DNA of 64,000 nt from Solanum dulcamara (taxonomy: Eukaryota; Streptophyta; Magnoliopsida; Solanales; Solanaceae). The notes under the pieces were generated by a model. It was not told the origin of the DNA. It was given only the letters and a program-made list of their open reading frames with translations, and did not search any database. This document shows, piece after piece, positions 48,878 through 61,369 of this stretch; positions within the stretch are counted from its first letter, which is position 1, and every line of letters begins with the position of its first letter. The stretch spans positions 77,016,001 through 77,080,000 of the forward strand of contig NC_077240.1 of NCBI RefSeq assembly GCF_947179165.1, read 5' to 3'. Position numbers and translations under genes: made by a program.

Positions 48878-51800
48878 CTTGCTTTCTTCTCTTCACTTGT
48901 TCTTAGTCCGCGTACGGAGTCGTCCCGAGTTTTTCAATTTAATCAAATTTCATAGTGATAGCACGATGTACACGTTTTTGGTGGGCGTGGCAGCTAGTTT
49001 TAGACTATGGGGATAAGTGGGGCTGTGGAAGACTTGAGTTGCAGTTTTGTGTTGACAGGCAGTATTCTATGTCCCAAGTGCGTGGCAAACTTATCCTTTA
49101 TCCAAAAGACGGAATGACATTGAATTCTTCTACTTATTAATTTTACTAATTGAATCTTAAAAAATAAAAAGAACACAATATTTTAAAATTATTGGCCCAA
49201 CTTATATAACATTAAAGTTGTTGAGTTTAGGATTGCATATCAATCGATTTAATTTGATTTTAAAATTTATCGATTTGACTTATTGATTATTGATTTGTAG
49301 ATATGATATTTATAGGTAAATTTTAATCGTTAAATTTTAATACAAAAAAAACATTAAAAATCACTTAAAAATAAGGTAAAAAACCAAATAAATTATGTAC
49401 CTGAGTTAAAGATTACATCTTGCTCAAAAGCAAACACTTGCACATTGTAGAATAACAGAGAATCTGAGATAACTAAAAATAAAAATATGAAATTAAATCC
49501 TAAGTCAATTTTATATACCAAATAGTAAAAATATAATTTATTAATTTACTACGGGTTATCGATTAAATTATTAAGAAAAAATCTTAAACTGTTAAGAATC
49601 AATAATTTGATAATAAAAAAATAAATTATTATTATCGAAATTACTAAATCAATAACCTATTATCGATAAATCAATAATTTTTTACGATTTCAAGTTCGAT
49701 TTTAAAAAATAAGGGGTAGATGCGGGTATGCAGAATAAATTCGTACCATACTCTAAAATCTTGCTACAATTTGTGCAGAAATAGATCTTGTTCCCTGTTT
49801 ATTTTTTAATTAAATTTATAATCTTGTTCCTTGTTCCATTCCCCAGAAATGAAGATAAAGAGATCTAAGATAATAAAAGAAAAAAAAAGGAAAAATAATT
49901 GAAAGAAAATAAAAGAGGAAAAGCAAATATATGGACCACAACAGGTGTGTGTTGGAGGATGAAAAAAGAAAATGAAAAAGAACACTATGATTTTTTTTAT
50001 ATTTTATCTTTTTATAATTAATATAATTTTTCTTTATGTTTTCTTGAGAATAATATAGATTAATGGGGTAAATAATATTTTTGGTCTCAGAAACCTTGAT
50101 TTTTTCTTTTTTTTTGGTCAGTGGGGGGCAATTTTCGCTTAAATAATCTTATGCGATGTGAATTTGATAAATTTTGTATGGATTGGTCTCTATTTTAGGA
50201 TAATTTTTAATTTTTATCCTAAAATATGATGATTTTTAATTTTTATTTTATCGTTTATTTAGTAAAAATTTGTGGGCTAAAGTAATCTTTATGTATGATG
50301 TAATTTCCCTTGACATAAGTTTAGAATTTTTTTATTTTTTGGCATAATTTTTATAGAAATTAAATTAAGTTGTTCGATATTTATTGTGTAATATCTAATT
50401 CGTTCGACATAAGTTTAGAAATTTTTTGCTTCATCTAACATAAGTTTTGTAGGAATTACGTTATGCCTCTTACGACAATCAAATTTTGCCTCTCCCAACA
50501 TAAACTCTATAGGAACTAAATTATTCTTTCAACATAATTTGTGAGTATTGAATTAAACTTATACCTTGATCGATATAAGTTTGGTAGAATTTAAGTGACA
50601 TGATTTGTGTTATATTATAATATAAAAATTTAAATTATTTTGAGTAAACATTATTTGGTATTACGTTACTATGGGTGTTTTTAGCCACTGTTTGTTACTT
50701 AAAATACTGAAGGAAAAATATTTAAAAGCATCAGATTTGAGGGCAAAAGTTAAAAACAACCCAAAATAAGAACTTTTAGGGGAATGACTATGAATTTAAA
50801 TTAGCTGAACTCCAAAATCGCTACAATATAGAAAACAAAAACAAGAGAAAAATATTATTTTTTTTGTCTTAATTTATGTGAGATTCTTTTTTTTTTATTC
50901 CGTCATAAAAAGAATGTCACATTTCTTAATTTGATAGTTATTTAATAACATCATCTTCATTTTACTCTTGTTGGATCTCACTTAACACTTCATCGTAATT
51001 AAAAGCCAATTAAAAATAAATACTAAAATAACTATAATAAGGATGACTTAATAAATATAATAAAGTACTTTTTCTATTTTTTTTAGTTATCAGGTATATT
51101 AATTTATTCTAAAATAGTTGTCAATTTAAACAATCAAGATAGAAATATTTTTTTTTAACTTTGCCTTTAATACCAATAGATAAAGATTAAAGAATTATTC
51201 CCCCCATTTTCGATTTGCTTGCTAAATATTTTCTAATTTGATTTATATTTTTATTTTTCATTTTTGATAAATTAAGTAAAAATATTTTTATTTTTTTTTA
51301 TTATACCCTCAATTTATTAACATTTAAATTAGTGTCTTTAAAAATATATAGTGAGTAAATATATTTGAGACTCTATCAATTAATATTAATAAGATAGTAA
51401 ATTTACTATATCAATCATTGATTTCTTAATAGGTATGTCAAGTTAAAATTTGATAAGTAAATCAGAATAGAGTGAGTAATAAGGGAGATATTAGTTAAAT
51501 TCCATTCTTTTGAATTGTACAAAATTTTATCATGATAATTAAATAGAAATAGAGTGAGTATTTTTTTTCACTTTTAAATTTTGACTCCCATTAAATGATG
51601 CATACGCCGTAACATATGACGTGCTTGCACAATCACCGTCCGTTTGGTCAAAGCAAAATCCACCACTTGCTCAGAGAGGTACCAGGTACTTTTATTATGC
51701 CAACACTCTTCCATGGTGCTACTGTTTATATACTAGAAATAATTTTTTATTCAATAATTTACATTATTATAGTATATCAAGAAGAGAAAAAACAGTGGAA

Positions 51801-51882
51801 CTAAGCTCCAAATTCTTAGGTAAAAAAAAATCAAGAAGAAATGGAGCTTTAAAACACTTCAAGATAATAATTTTTTGCTTCA
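48878..51882. other. spacer between the F-box gene and phytochromobilin synthase
   Basis: No gene. It contains the F-box promoter, dispersed repeat copy 2 (49225-49705) and AT-rich DNA. Two weak MITE-like pieces occur: TGTCTTAATTTATGTGAGAT with GAATGTCACATTTCTTAA (50867-50930), and a pair of inverted CCCCCATTTTC / TAATAAGGGAG-like ends (51199-51490). The last 260 bases are the probable 5' UTR and promoter of the downstream gene. Confidence 0.45.
49225..49705. repeat. dispersed inverted-end repeat, copy 2
   Basis: Related to 28607-29165 along its length, with shared ATTGATTTGTAGAT, ACCTGAGTTAAAGATT, GCAAACACTTGCACATTGTA, AATAACAGAGAATCTGAGA and TTATCGATAAATCAATAATT blocks. Divergence is high, so insertion was old. 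Confidence 0.6.
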
Positions 51883-54800
51883 ATGGAGTGTTTTTCCTCA
51901 ACCCCATCTTCTTTTTCCTCACCAAGATGGTTTTCCAAAGCTAACCCTTCTTTTCTTGGACTGAAATTTAACAGTAAACTTAGTTTGAATAGGAAATGTA
52001 GAAGCTTTAACAAAGATGGAAGTAGGTGTTTGAGTATGAGCCATAAAGCAAATGAAAGCTCTGATTTTTCTTACAAGAAGTTGATTCATTTTGCTTTAGA
52101 AGAAACCAACACACATACCCCTTTGGCTCTTTCTCCATTGCAGGTATTTATTTTTTGGGTTTTCATTGTTTTACACAATCTTTCATTATGTTTGTACTGA
52201 GCATGTGATTTAGTTGCCCTCTCTGTGTGTCTTTCTTTTCCTTTTGTTGTGTTAAGTGTGAAACTTTTTCTGTTTCTGCAATTTCTTGAAGAAGGAACAA
52301 ACTCTGTGTTAAAAAGATTAGCTTTTTTAGTTTGGGACAAAAAACTAGCCACCCTTATTACATGTATGAAATTGGTTTTGCAAATTCTTGAAGGAACAAA
52401 ATTTGGGTTAAAAGATCAGCCACCCTCATTGCATGTGTGAACTTGGTTTTGCAAATGCTTGAAGAAGGAACAAAATCTGAGTTAAAAAGATTAACTTTTT
52501 TTAGGTTGGGACGAAAAAATAAGTCACCCTCATTACAGCAACATACCTAGTGTAATTCCCCAAGTGGAGTTTGGGGAGGGTAGAGTATAGCCAGACCTTA
52601 CCCCTACATTGTGGAGGTAGAAGGCTGTTTTTGGAAGACCCTTGGCTCAAGTGCAACAAAGCAAAGTATTTACATAAAAGGAAATAGGTAGTGATTACTC
52701 TCCTTTGGATTGTTGTTCCATACATGGTGAAGCTCGTTGAATACTTTGGAATATGGTGAATTGAATGTACCATTCAGAGATTTTCAGGATTTTGTGGGTT
52801 TGAAGTGGAAATGGGCTGGTAATAGTGAGGAATCCACAGGATTTTACGTAACAATTTGTTGAGATTGATGAAATACTACCCCAGCTGGTTTTATACTTTC
52901 ATTTGTTAATTTTCTTACTACTTGCTGTACTAAAGTTTCCACCTCTAGAAGCAAGGTTAATTGGGACGATAAATTGGGACAGCTATGGCTGTATTGTTGA
53001 AGTTGAAACAGGAATGCTTAGGGCAGAGAGGTAGATTAATCCTTATTAGATCAAAGTTGTAAAACCTTGTAGAGATTTTTTCTCATTTAGTCCAATCTAA
53101 GAGCTTGTGGCAATGTTTGGTTGGGTGAAAACAAGAGGGATTAAGATAATAAAATCAAAGATGAGGTAAACTGATAGTCTGATGTCTCGGAGCATATATA
53201 TCTAAAGGAGTTGAACTTGGAAGGGAATTAAGGGGTTATGGGAGGGGGGATATCAAGTGAGCTCAAATAATGAAGGGTGTTGGCAGGTAAAATATGTAAA
53301 CTTTATCTTTTAGAGAAGGGAGCGAAATAAGGTGCTATATTCACTCATTTAAGGTGATTCAGTAAGTTGCATATAAGTTAACGATGGTATAGCAAGTGCA
53401 TAAAGCGTAAATGAGGCCAAAAGAAAAGAACAGTTGGAAATCGGTATATTCTGAAGCAAATAGTTAATTGTGCTTCTTGAATAGGTCTAAAATTTTATTC
53501 CCTCCTTCCCATATTACTTATCCACATTACCAACAATATTTGTCTCAAATTACTTGTCAAATTACAAAATCAAGATAGAATTAATTAAAATAGTACCATT
53601 TTGCCCTTGAAATTAATTCTTTTGGTAATTATAAATATCCAAAAAAGCTTCTCCATTGTTAATCTTGGTATTGATAGATATGGGACGGAGGGGTAAGTGG
53701 ACAAATAATATGGGATGGAGGGAATATGTTGTATACTAGTGGTAGTACAACAGGATTCTGTTATTTTTTTCTCACTGTGTGACTAAAATTAAATATATCA
53801 TCCTCGCTCTCTTAAGCTAATTGAGTGTTGGATCTTTTGTGAATTGCTCATTTTACTAGTCAAACTGTTATTCTCTTTGGAACATTCTTGGCGATATCTG
53901 AGGGTAAATGTGCATTTTAACTCTAAACAAGCTACATGTAATTGTTATTGTTTTCAAGTTCTCCTTGCTTCGAAATGCATGATTTTGCATGCCAAGCTTT
54001 CTGCTTATTTCTGTTTTTCGGCTTAAGGCTGTAAATATGGTAAGTTTCATGATGTCTCCAAGTCATTAAGTTGCCTTTGAAATAATTCTTCTTTTCACTT
54101 TAACCCTTTACAAGGATTTAAGTTGCGGATTTGCTGTTGTTAAGGTTTTCTACAGAGCTAACCCCCACCCCCCACACACCCAAAAAAAAAAGAGAAGGTT
54201 TTCTACGGAACTAATGCTGGCCAACTGTGATCACCTTTTTCCCTCTCTACAGGAGAAATACAGTTCTTTGTTCGCCATGGATGAAAAAACGGAGCTACAG
54301 ATGCTTTCTTTTGAAGCCCCTAAAATTCGACTCCTTCGCAGTCTATCTATTGAAGGGAGCGACGGCATGCAGGTCCAATGATATTCAAGTTCATATTATA
54401 ACTAGTCTCTGGTTTCAGAAGGAAAAACTTGAGTACAATTATGGCTATTTCTTAATTTTAATATATGAATATAATTTCTAGCCAATTCAAATTCAAGTTT
54501 GGGGGGATATCTCCATCCCTCAGATTGCTAGGATTCTTCAGTCTCTAGTCTGACATGTTGAGGCTCTTCTTGCCTATCTTGCCTTTGATAAAACAGATAT
54601 GAGGCAGAGGGGGGCATGAGTTGGGTGTTTCTTGATTTTTCAAAACGTTGACGTAATTCAGTCGACTATCAAAAGCTATAGCAGACAGTAAATTAAATTC
54701 TTTACTCCTTTCTTGAAAAAGATTTTGTGAAATGGAGAAACAATCTTAAGAAACCTGAGTAAGACGCTGCCAAATACCTAAGTTAACTTAGATATGGACT

Positions 54801-57800
54801 TCTTTGTGGGAGCAGAGAACCATTTTCTACCTATTGGGATAATGGTATGTTTTCTGCCTTTAAAAATTGACTCTTCCCTTATAGTTCATTGATTGATACA
54901 TCTTGTGTCGACCATTAAGATATAAGGATACACTTGAAAGAATATCAGAAGTATAGTAAAGGGATCAAATGTGGTATCAAGGGAGTACTTTGAGAGAAAA
55001 GATAGAGGTATGTAAAACTGCTAAACATCATTTCCAGTGCAATCTGGTAAAAAGAGAGAATAGTTGGGCTGTGAAATCACACGTGAACAAAAAATACCTG
55101 CTAACGAAGAGCTTCATTTATCTGTTAATATAATATGTGCCAGACATGTCATCTTTCGTGTGGCCTAGTGGTCAATGAAGTGGGTTGAGACCATGATGTC
55201 TCGGGTTCAAATCCTGCAAAGACAAAAAACACTAGGTGATTTCTTCCCATCTGTCCGATGGGCAGAGTTGACCTAGTTTTTGTTGCTGGTGGGAGGTGGT
55301 AGGGATCCCATGGAATTAGTCGAGGTGCGCAAAAGCTGGCCCAGACAGACACCATGATTGTGAAAAAAAAAGAGAATATTTTTAGACTCATGTTAAATTG
55401 AAATATGATGGATAACATCCAAGGAATCTTTTATTTATATTTACTTATTTAAGTAAAGCATTCTGTTATTTATTTATTTTCTTGAATGGAAAAGTTAGCA
55501 ATATCTTTAAAACAACACCAATTGGGTGGAACCCGTAGCTATTAGTGAAGAAGAAAGTGAATTCCACGGATAAGAAGTGGCGGCGGGCTAATTCCTTCTT
55601 GCCATTTTGATTCCATGGTTAATTACCTTCGTCACTGAAGAGAATTAATACAAAAGTTGCTTAAAATATCTTTTGGTCTAGGCGGCGGGGATCTCTTTTT
55701 GGTATTTGGGAAGATTTTGTTTGCAATGCCCTCTTGTTTAAAGGGATTTTGCTGGTGTGGATTCAATGTTGTATAGGAAGGGAAAAGAAATTCTCATAGA
55801 GTCATAGATAATATCCGAGTACTCTGTTTGGTGCATTTGATTGGATATAAGTAGAAGGTTTTCTTAGGTGAAGAATTGTCCTTTAGCAGCTTCAAAATTT
55901 TGATTGGGAAACACTTTTTGTCTGATTCCCTTTCGTCTGATTCCTCCAAGTCAATGCGCGATGAGAATTGTGCAAGGAATGCTGAGTTTCATAGCTGTAT
56001 ATGCAGATATATTAGTTCTAATATCATAAACGAGCCTGCCAGTTTCTCCTTGAACTAAATGAAGGCCATTTCATGCAGGTATTGGATTTTGCTGCATTCC
56101 CAAAACCAGAATTTGATCTGCCTATCTTCTGTGCCAACTTTTTCACTACTGCTAAGATGAACATAATTGTACTGTAAGCTATTCTTTTACTCATTTCATA
56201 CTTTTCCTGATTCCATAATGACCATTTTATCCAACAAAGAGTTCATAAACTATTCGGGAGAGTGGTTTATGCAATCAGAATCCCTTGTCTTACATCCTCC
56301 TGGGGTAAATGGAGAAGTATCAGACTATGTTTCCCTGCTTTCATCATGTGGGGACAGACACGTCTTTGTCCTGCATCTTAACAACTATTTTGCTCTATCG
56401 CTTTAATCTTACCTATATATTCGCATATACATGTTTTTACTACTACCAGCCTATAGGTTTTATGTAAGCAATAATGTGGTATCTTGACTTGATCTTTAAG
56501 ACTGCTTGGTTATATGGCTTTCTTTTTTGATAAGTTAGATTATGTAGCTTTCATTTTTCGATCTTCTATGCTGATGATCAAGACTGCCAAATATTATTTT
56601 ATTGCAGCAACTTGCACGTGAACTCAGATGTGTTTGCTAAACTATGACTAACTGACTTTATATCTCTGAGCAAGAATTAGGTAAAAACACATTCAGGAAC
56701 ACCTGAAAGCAAAGAAATGAAAGTAAAATAGTTCTCTTTTCACCTCATAGAAATATTCTTATATAAACAATGCTTAGAGATGTCCTTGGTTATCTCTGTT
56801 CGTTGTTGAATCGGAATTGTTCTTGTGTCAGAGACAACTGAGACCAAATCCTCATAAAACATATGCAGGGACCTCAACCCATTGCATGACATCATGGATC
56901 AAGAAGATTACAAGGACAAGTACTATAAAGACTTGATTCCTCTAGGCCTCAAGTATTCTGAGGTTATAATAATCTTCCAACATTTGCACAAATCTTCAGC
57001 ATAACCATATTTCAAGCACTTTTCAGAACCCTCTCTAAAATGATTATATGGTGACTTAACACAGATTTCATGCAGCTTTTACCCTGGGGTGGGAAGCTCA
57101 CCAGCGAGTCTCTGAGATTTTTTTCACCAATAGTCATATGGACAAGATTCTCATCTAGTCCACACAACCATTCAGTTTTGTTTTCTGCATTCAGGGATTA
57201 TTACCAGGTACCAGTAAACTATTTCCCATTGTGCTCACTTTTATGTTGTTATACTTATTAGTAGACTACAAGTTGCACAGGCTTACCTTGGTGTGGATTT
57301 TTCTTTTTTGTGTGAATTTTTACTAGTAGACAGTGTGTCTAGTGGACTTTTATTAAAAATAAATTTTTTTAACAGGGATAAGTACAAATAAGGGGAGCTA
57401 GGCCTTACCTTATCAATCCTAATGAGTGTGGAGTTCTCAATATAGATATTGGTATAATCAAGTAAATATAATAGTACCCTCTCTAACTATTCAAGCTTTT
57501 AAATGAGGTACTTGCATAACTTAACGTCGTACAGGGCAGGTAGAAGTCTTGTGTTCAAGTCTCATTGCCATCCATTATCAAAAAGAATTTCCGCATGCTT
57601 GACCCTTGAAAATGAATTAGGCATGCATGTGACAGGGTGTGAGGTATAATTTAGTAAATAAAATTATATCCTACCCGCCCTTCCATTTCCCGATGAATTG
57701 AGTCAGCCATCTATTTCATAGTATATTACAAAAAAACAAGCTCTATGTGTTACAAGCAGGCACCATGGGTTCTTTACGTTTTGGTGGGATAGAGGGCTTT

Positions 57801-60239
57801 TGTGCATTATAGCACATGCAACATTTAGTTTAGACTTGGCTTGAAAGCCTTTATGCTATAGGTTGTGTTAGACATGCTTCTTTGACATAAAACAAAGCTC
57901 CTTTTCCATAACAACAATCGTGACTATAATGGGTGATCAGGTAAGCTCTTTGTCAACAATAGGGAGCTATTCATTGTGAAAAGACTACTAGACTGTATGG
58001 ATAATAATTTAAGCTTTTTGATGATGTGGTTACACAATTTAAATAGGCTTTTGGATGGGTACTCTGATAATTGAAAGAGGAAGAGTAGAATTAATATTTG
58101 ACTCTTGTATATCTTAGTAAGGCCACTATATTTTTGTAAATAGCTTCTTTTTCCCAAAAGTTCTTATGCACAAGTGTGTGAGCTTGAGAAATCCAGGTCT
58201 GTTTACCAGTATAACTGATTTATTGTTTCTGGTACAGGCATGGGTTGAGCTAATGGACAGATCAGATGAGGAGACGGATGCCTCTCAAATTGCTCGCAAT
58301 TGTGAAGCTCAGCATAGATACTTGACATGGAGATCAGAAAAAGTGGGTATAGTTGTTCTTTCATGGGTTCTCTTACGTCAGTCTTAACAATAGTGGTTAG
58401 CTATTTGCTTAGAGTTCTGATATGGACTTACAGCATACTGACATCCCATTTTGAAGAGGCAATAGTTAAGAAATAATTAATTTTAATCTCTCCCTCACCT
58501 TCTCTCCGTCATCACTTTCTTTGATTCCTTAGACCCTTAATTAAAGTTCTTGCAAAAATTGGAACACCAGATACTTTTGTCTTGAGCTAACTTTCAGTCA
58601 ATTTGATGCCTCAAACTCTCAACTATTTTCTCTAAGACTCTTTAACACACTCAGGAGAGTGAATATATTTGTTTTATTTGATGTTATCTGTGCTTTAATT
58701 AAACAATGTGACATCGATTTATTCTATGATACCTGATAATGTGTCCTAATCAGGTATCAGCATTTATAAGATAGCTAAAAGAAATTCATTCTTTGTGTTT
58801 GTTATTTTATCTTTAAAATTTTCTCAAAACTTCATCCAAACATATTTTAATTATTTTCCGGGAACTTTTTAGAACTTTTTCAGAAAACCGACTTGCACCA
58901 ATTCCAGTACCTTAGATAGGTGGCGTCTGCTTGAAATTTTCAAAAACAGAATTTGTAATTTTCTTTTTGAGTTTTTGCGAACGCTGTTTATTTGAGTTGT
59001 TTTTAAAAAAAGAAGTTACACACAACTTTTTCGCAAAAACAACTTGCACAATCAGAGTTGGCAAACTTAGTTTTTATCAAATTTAACCAGCAATGCCTCC
59101 TTACACATTCCAATCATGCTAATAGGGCATTTGGCCATCCCTTTACTCCAAATACTGAAATAATTATCTGCAATTTTGGCTTAAGAAGTTTTTGGATTCT
59201 ACTGAAATATTATTTCAACTTCTAATGAAATATTGAAATAGTTGTTTGAAGGTATATTTCAAGTGAGTTTATGCAATCTTCAACTTCCACACACAAGTCT
59301 TCAGCTTTTACAAATTTTTCTTCCCAGTTCATGTTCAACCATTATTCAACTTGTAGAATTTGTTTTCATGTTCAATCATTATTCAACTTCTAGATTTGTT
59401 TTTCAACTTCAAATTCTTATACCCTTTTCTTCAACTTCAACTTGAATATCGTCCCAACAAGCAAACACTACTTGATCATTGATCCATATAACTTCTCAAA
59501 TTATAATTTTTGGGTCTCTGTGTGCAGGACTAGTTCACCGATGCCATATAAAATATCCTACAGAAATATAATGCATGTTATGTACCAGATTACGTTCATG
59601 CATGTGTCCTTATCCATAGCATTTAGTTAAAATCTAGGTAGAAACCTTGAGAACAGTGATCCAAGAAAGAATCTAAATCTTCTTAGAACTTTTCTCATTT
59701 GTGTGCTGCAGTTTCTGTCCCTTTTCCCCTATGTTGGTTCGGACTCTCCAATAATGATGCCACACCCGTGTCGAATTCTGCGAAAAAGCACTACTTTTGG
59801 AGTATCCGGCATGCACCCGTTGACATTTTTGAAGAGTCCGAGCAACATAGCTTTCCCCCACTTTGCTATTGTTCTTCTTGATCTCTCTGATGATTCAAAA
59901 TGACCTTACTAGGATCCAGGACATGGAGTTTTGAAAAGACTGACAGGGGAAGATCTTGCCAAGGTATCATTCTTTCATCCAAACCTCTACTATGTCTTGT
60001 TATTGGAAGCATTAAACATTCATTTCCCCTTTTTTGTAATCACTCAGGATGTGATTAAGAAATTCCTATTCAATGGTGTTAATGAACTTGGGAACAAAAC
60101 ATTTCTTGATTACTTTCCAGAGTACAGATGTGAAGATGATAAAGTAAATGAAAAGCGCAGCATGATTGGAAAATCATTCGAAAATCGACCATGGAATGCA
60201 AGAGGAGAATTCATAGGTGATAGAGTTGAGATATTCTGA
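51883..60239 (+). CDS. HY2: phytochromobilin:ferredoxin oxidoreductase, plastid (HY2/AUREA type)
   Basis: Exons 51883-52143, 54253-54372, 56079-56173, 56869-56962, 57076-57207, 58238-58342, 59913-59963 and 60048-60239 give 1050 nt, 349 residues; Arabidopsis HY2 has 329. Exon 1 encodes a Ser-rich, basic plastid transit peptide. Diagnostic family blocks follow: EKYSSL, KTELQMLSFEAPKIRLLRS, PIFCANFFTTAKMNIIVLDL (the Asp near residue 160 belongs to the catalytic centre), PWGGKLTSESLRFFSP, WTRFSSS, NCEAQHRYLTWR and DYFPEY. The enzyme reduces biliverdin IX-alpha to 3Z-phytochromobilin with ferredoxin electrons in the plastid, giving the chromophore for all phytochromes. Loss in tomato is the aurea phenotype. 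All splice sites are GT-AG; the exon 2 donor (CAG|GTCCAA) is weak. The ORF is intact. Introns carry a SINE tail, a Stowaway MITE and a TS SINE. Confidence 0.96.
52284..52540 (+). repeat. tandem repeat in HY2 intron 1
   Basis: Three imperfect units begin CTTGAAGAAGGAACAAA or a close variant at 52284, 52386 and 52458. Each ends in a GCCACCCTCATTACATG-like block. The middle unit lacks about 27 bases. The third unit stops where the reversed SINE tail begins, suggesting that insertion cut it. Confidence 0.8.
52541..52660 (-). mobile_element. Au-type SINE 3' fragment (reversed)
   Basis: On the plus strand it reads CAACATACCTAGTGTAATTC, then TTTGGGGAGGGTAGAGTATA, CAGACCTTACCCCTACATTG and AAGACCCTTGGCTCAA. 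This is the reverse of the RTE/Au 3' module at 26720-26838. No tRNA-like head is visible on the right side, so it may be a SINE or an RTE truncated to its last 120 bases. Confidence 0.7.
53498..53724. mobile_element. Stowaway-like MITE (Tc1/mariner type) in HY2 intron 1
   Basis: Left end TTCCCTCCTTCCCATATTAC and right end, reversed, TTCCCTCCATCCCATATTAT make terminal inverted repeats of about 30 bases. The dinucleotide TA flanks both ends (53496-53497 and 53725-53726), as for Stowaway elements. Length 227 bp, AT-rich interior, no ORF. Confidence 0.88.
55158..55374 (+). mobile_element. TS-family SINE in HY2 intron 2
   Basis: Head GTGTGGCCTAGTGGTCAATG (A box) and GGGTTCAAATCC (B box) give an internal RNA polymerase III promoter of tRNA type. 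The body follows with CACTAGGTGATTTC, TGCTGGTGGGAGGTGG, GGAATTAGTCGAGGTGCGC and GCTGGCCCAGACA, then an A-rich tail of nine. It is complete and sense to HY2. A target duplication was not recognised. Confidence 0.9.
57495..57660 (+). mobile_element. possible SINE-like sequence in HY2 intron 5
   Basis: TGTTCAAGTCTCATTG resembles a B box, and CAGGGCAGGTAGAAGTC lies where a tRNA-derived head would. No convincing A box, tail or direct repeats were found. Confidence 0.2.
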
Positions 60240-61369
60240 TGTAATTACAACTTCTATTTTTCTTTACATCATCACTTGTCAATTAGCCGATCCCAGCTTG
60301 TTTGAGATTGAGTAATAGTAGCAGCCGTTGTTGTTGTAGTTGTAGTAGTAGTAGTCTCTGTCGATGTCAATCTTGACAGTTGGATGCAGGAGAATTCATG
60401 TGTGATAAGGTTGGATCAACAATAACATACCCGGTTTAATTCCACAAGTAGGATTTGGAGAGTATTGTGAATTCAGACCTTATCCCTACCTTGTGAAGGT
60501 AGCGATGTTGTTTCCGATACCCAGTGTAATATGTTGTACTTTCACAAGTTCTCTTTATTCTTCTACTACATCATCAATGATGAGGGTATATTCTCAACAG
60601 TTTAAAAACATACCAAATTTTTATGAGTAACATTTACCCTAATAGGTTTGGATATCGTAATTGCTATGAAATACACACAGTTCATTATTATGTGGATCTT
60701 TGATAAGTAATATTTTTCACGAGTGATTCAACAAGAATTTTTAAAATTAGTCAAATATATTTAAAAGCGATTTCTCCTCGGTGCTTCCGTCGGAGCTCTT
60801 CGACGCCGTAGCGGCGGTGTATACTCTTCTTCTCTGTTGTGTAGTTACGGTTGCTATTGGAGTGAAGAACAAATTTGCTTTTTTAACCTCTGATTCTGTG
60901 TAGAAGTTGCATTTAAATTTTCTTGTTTCAGATCTGTTAAAGTTAGGTTTTTGGGTCTCCTTTTTCCGGCAAATTCATATTGCTGAGAAATCGACTACTC
61001 TTCACCATTACAGCTGAAAAAAATAAATAAATAAAATTTTGTAGTTTGAAAACCTTGTAGATCCGTTAGCTTTCTCTTCTCTGATTGCTTAGATCTTGTC
61101 TTTGAACTTTTTCTTTCATTATTTTGTTTTGTTTTGTTTTTATTTTTGTTTAATAACATTTGGAGATCGTGAGTTCCTTCGACTATGTCTATGGTTTGAG
61201 GTTGGAGTTTCTACTGTCTCTCTCAATTCCGGAGAAATTCAAGCGTCGAATTTCAGGCAAATCGGCGGTAGGGGGGCAACTCATTTACACAGGCATCTCA
61301 CAATTTTGGGCAACTTTGAGATCCACCAAATTAATACCAAGCACCAACCGACGTGTACAGTAACTACGA
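60240..61369. other. HY2 3' UTR and spacer
   Basis: The HY2 3' UTR follows the stop at 60239, with a short GTTGTTGTAGTTGTAGTAG run at about 60328-60352. A reversed SINE tail lies at 60417-60530. From about 60770, a GC-richer segment (CGGAGCTCTTCGACGCCGTA) leads toward the RTE copy and may be part of its 5' region; this is not established. No gene. Confidence 0.45.
60417..60530 (-). mobile_element. Au-type SINE 3' fragment (reversed)
   Basis: On the plus strand it reads AACAATAACATACCCGGTTT, then CACAAGTAGGATTTGGAGAG, TCAGACCTTATCCCTACCTT and GTTTCCGATACCC. It is homologous in reverse to the RTE 3' module. The left (CAACAATAAC) part corresponds to the GTT-rich tail. It is truncated before any head. 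Confidence 0.75.

Noticed and set aside
54227..54481. 84-residue ORF overlapping HY2 exon 2
   Set aside because: Wrong frame relative to the conserved HY2 protein; the true exon is 54253-54372.
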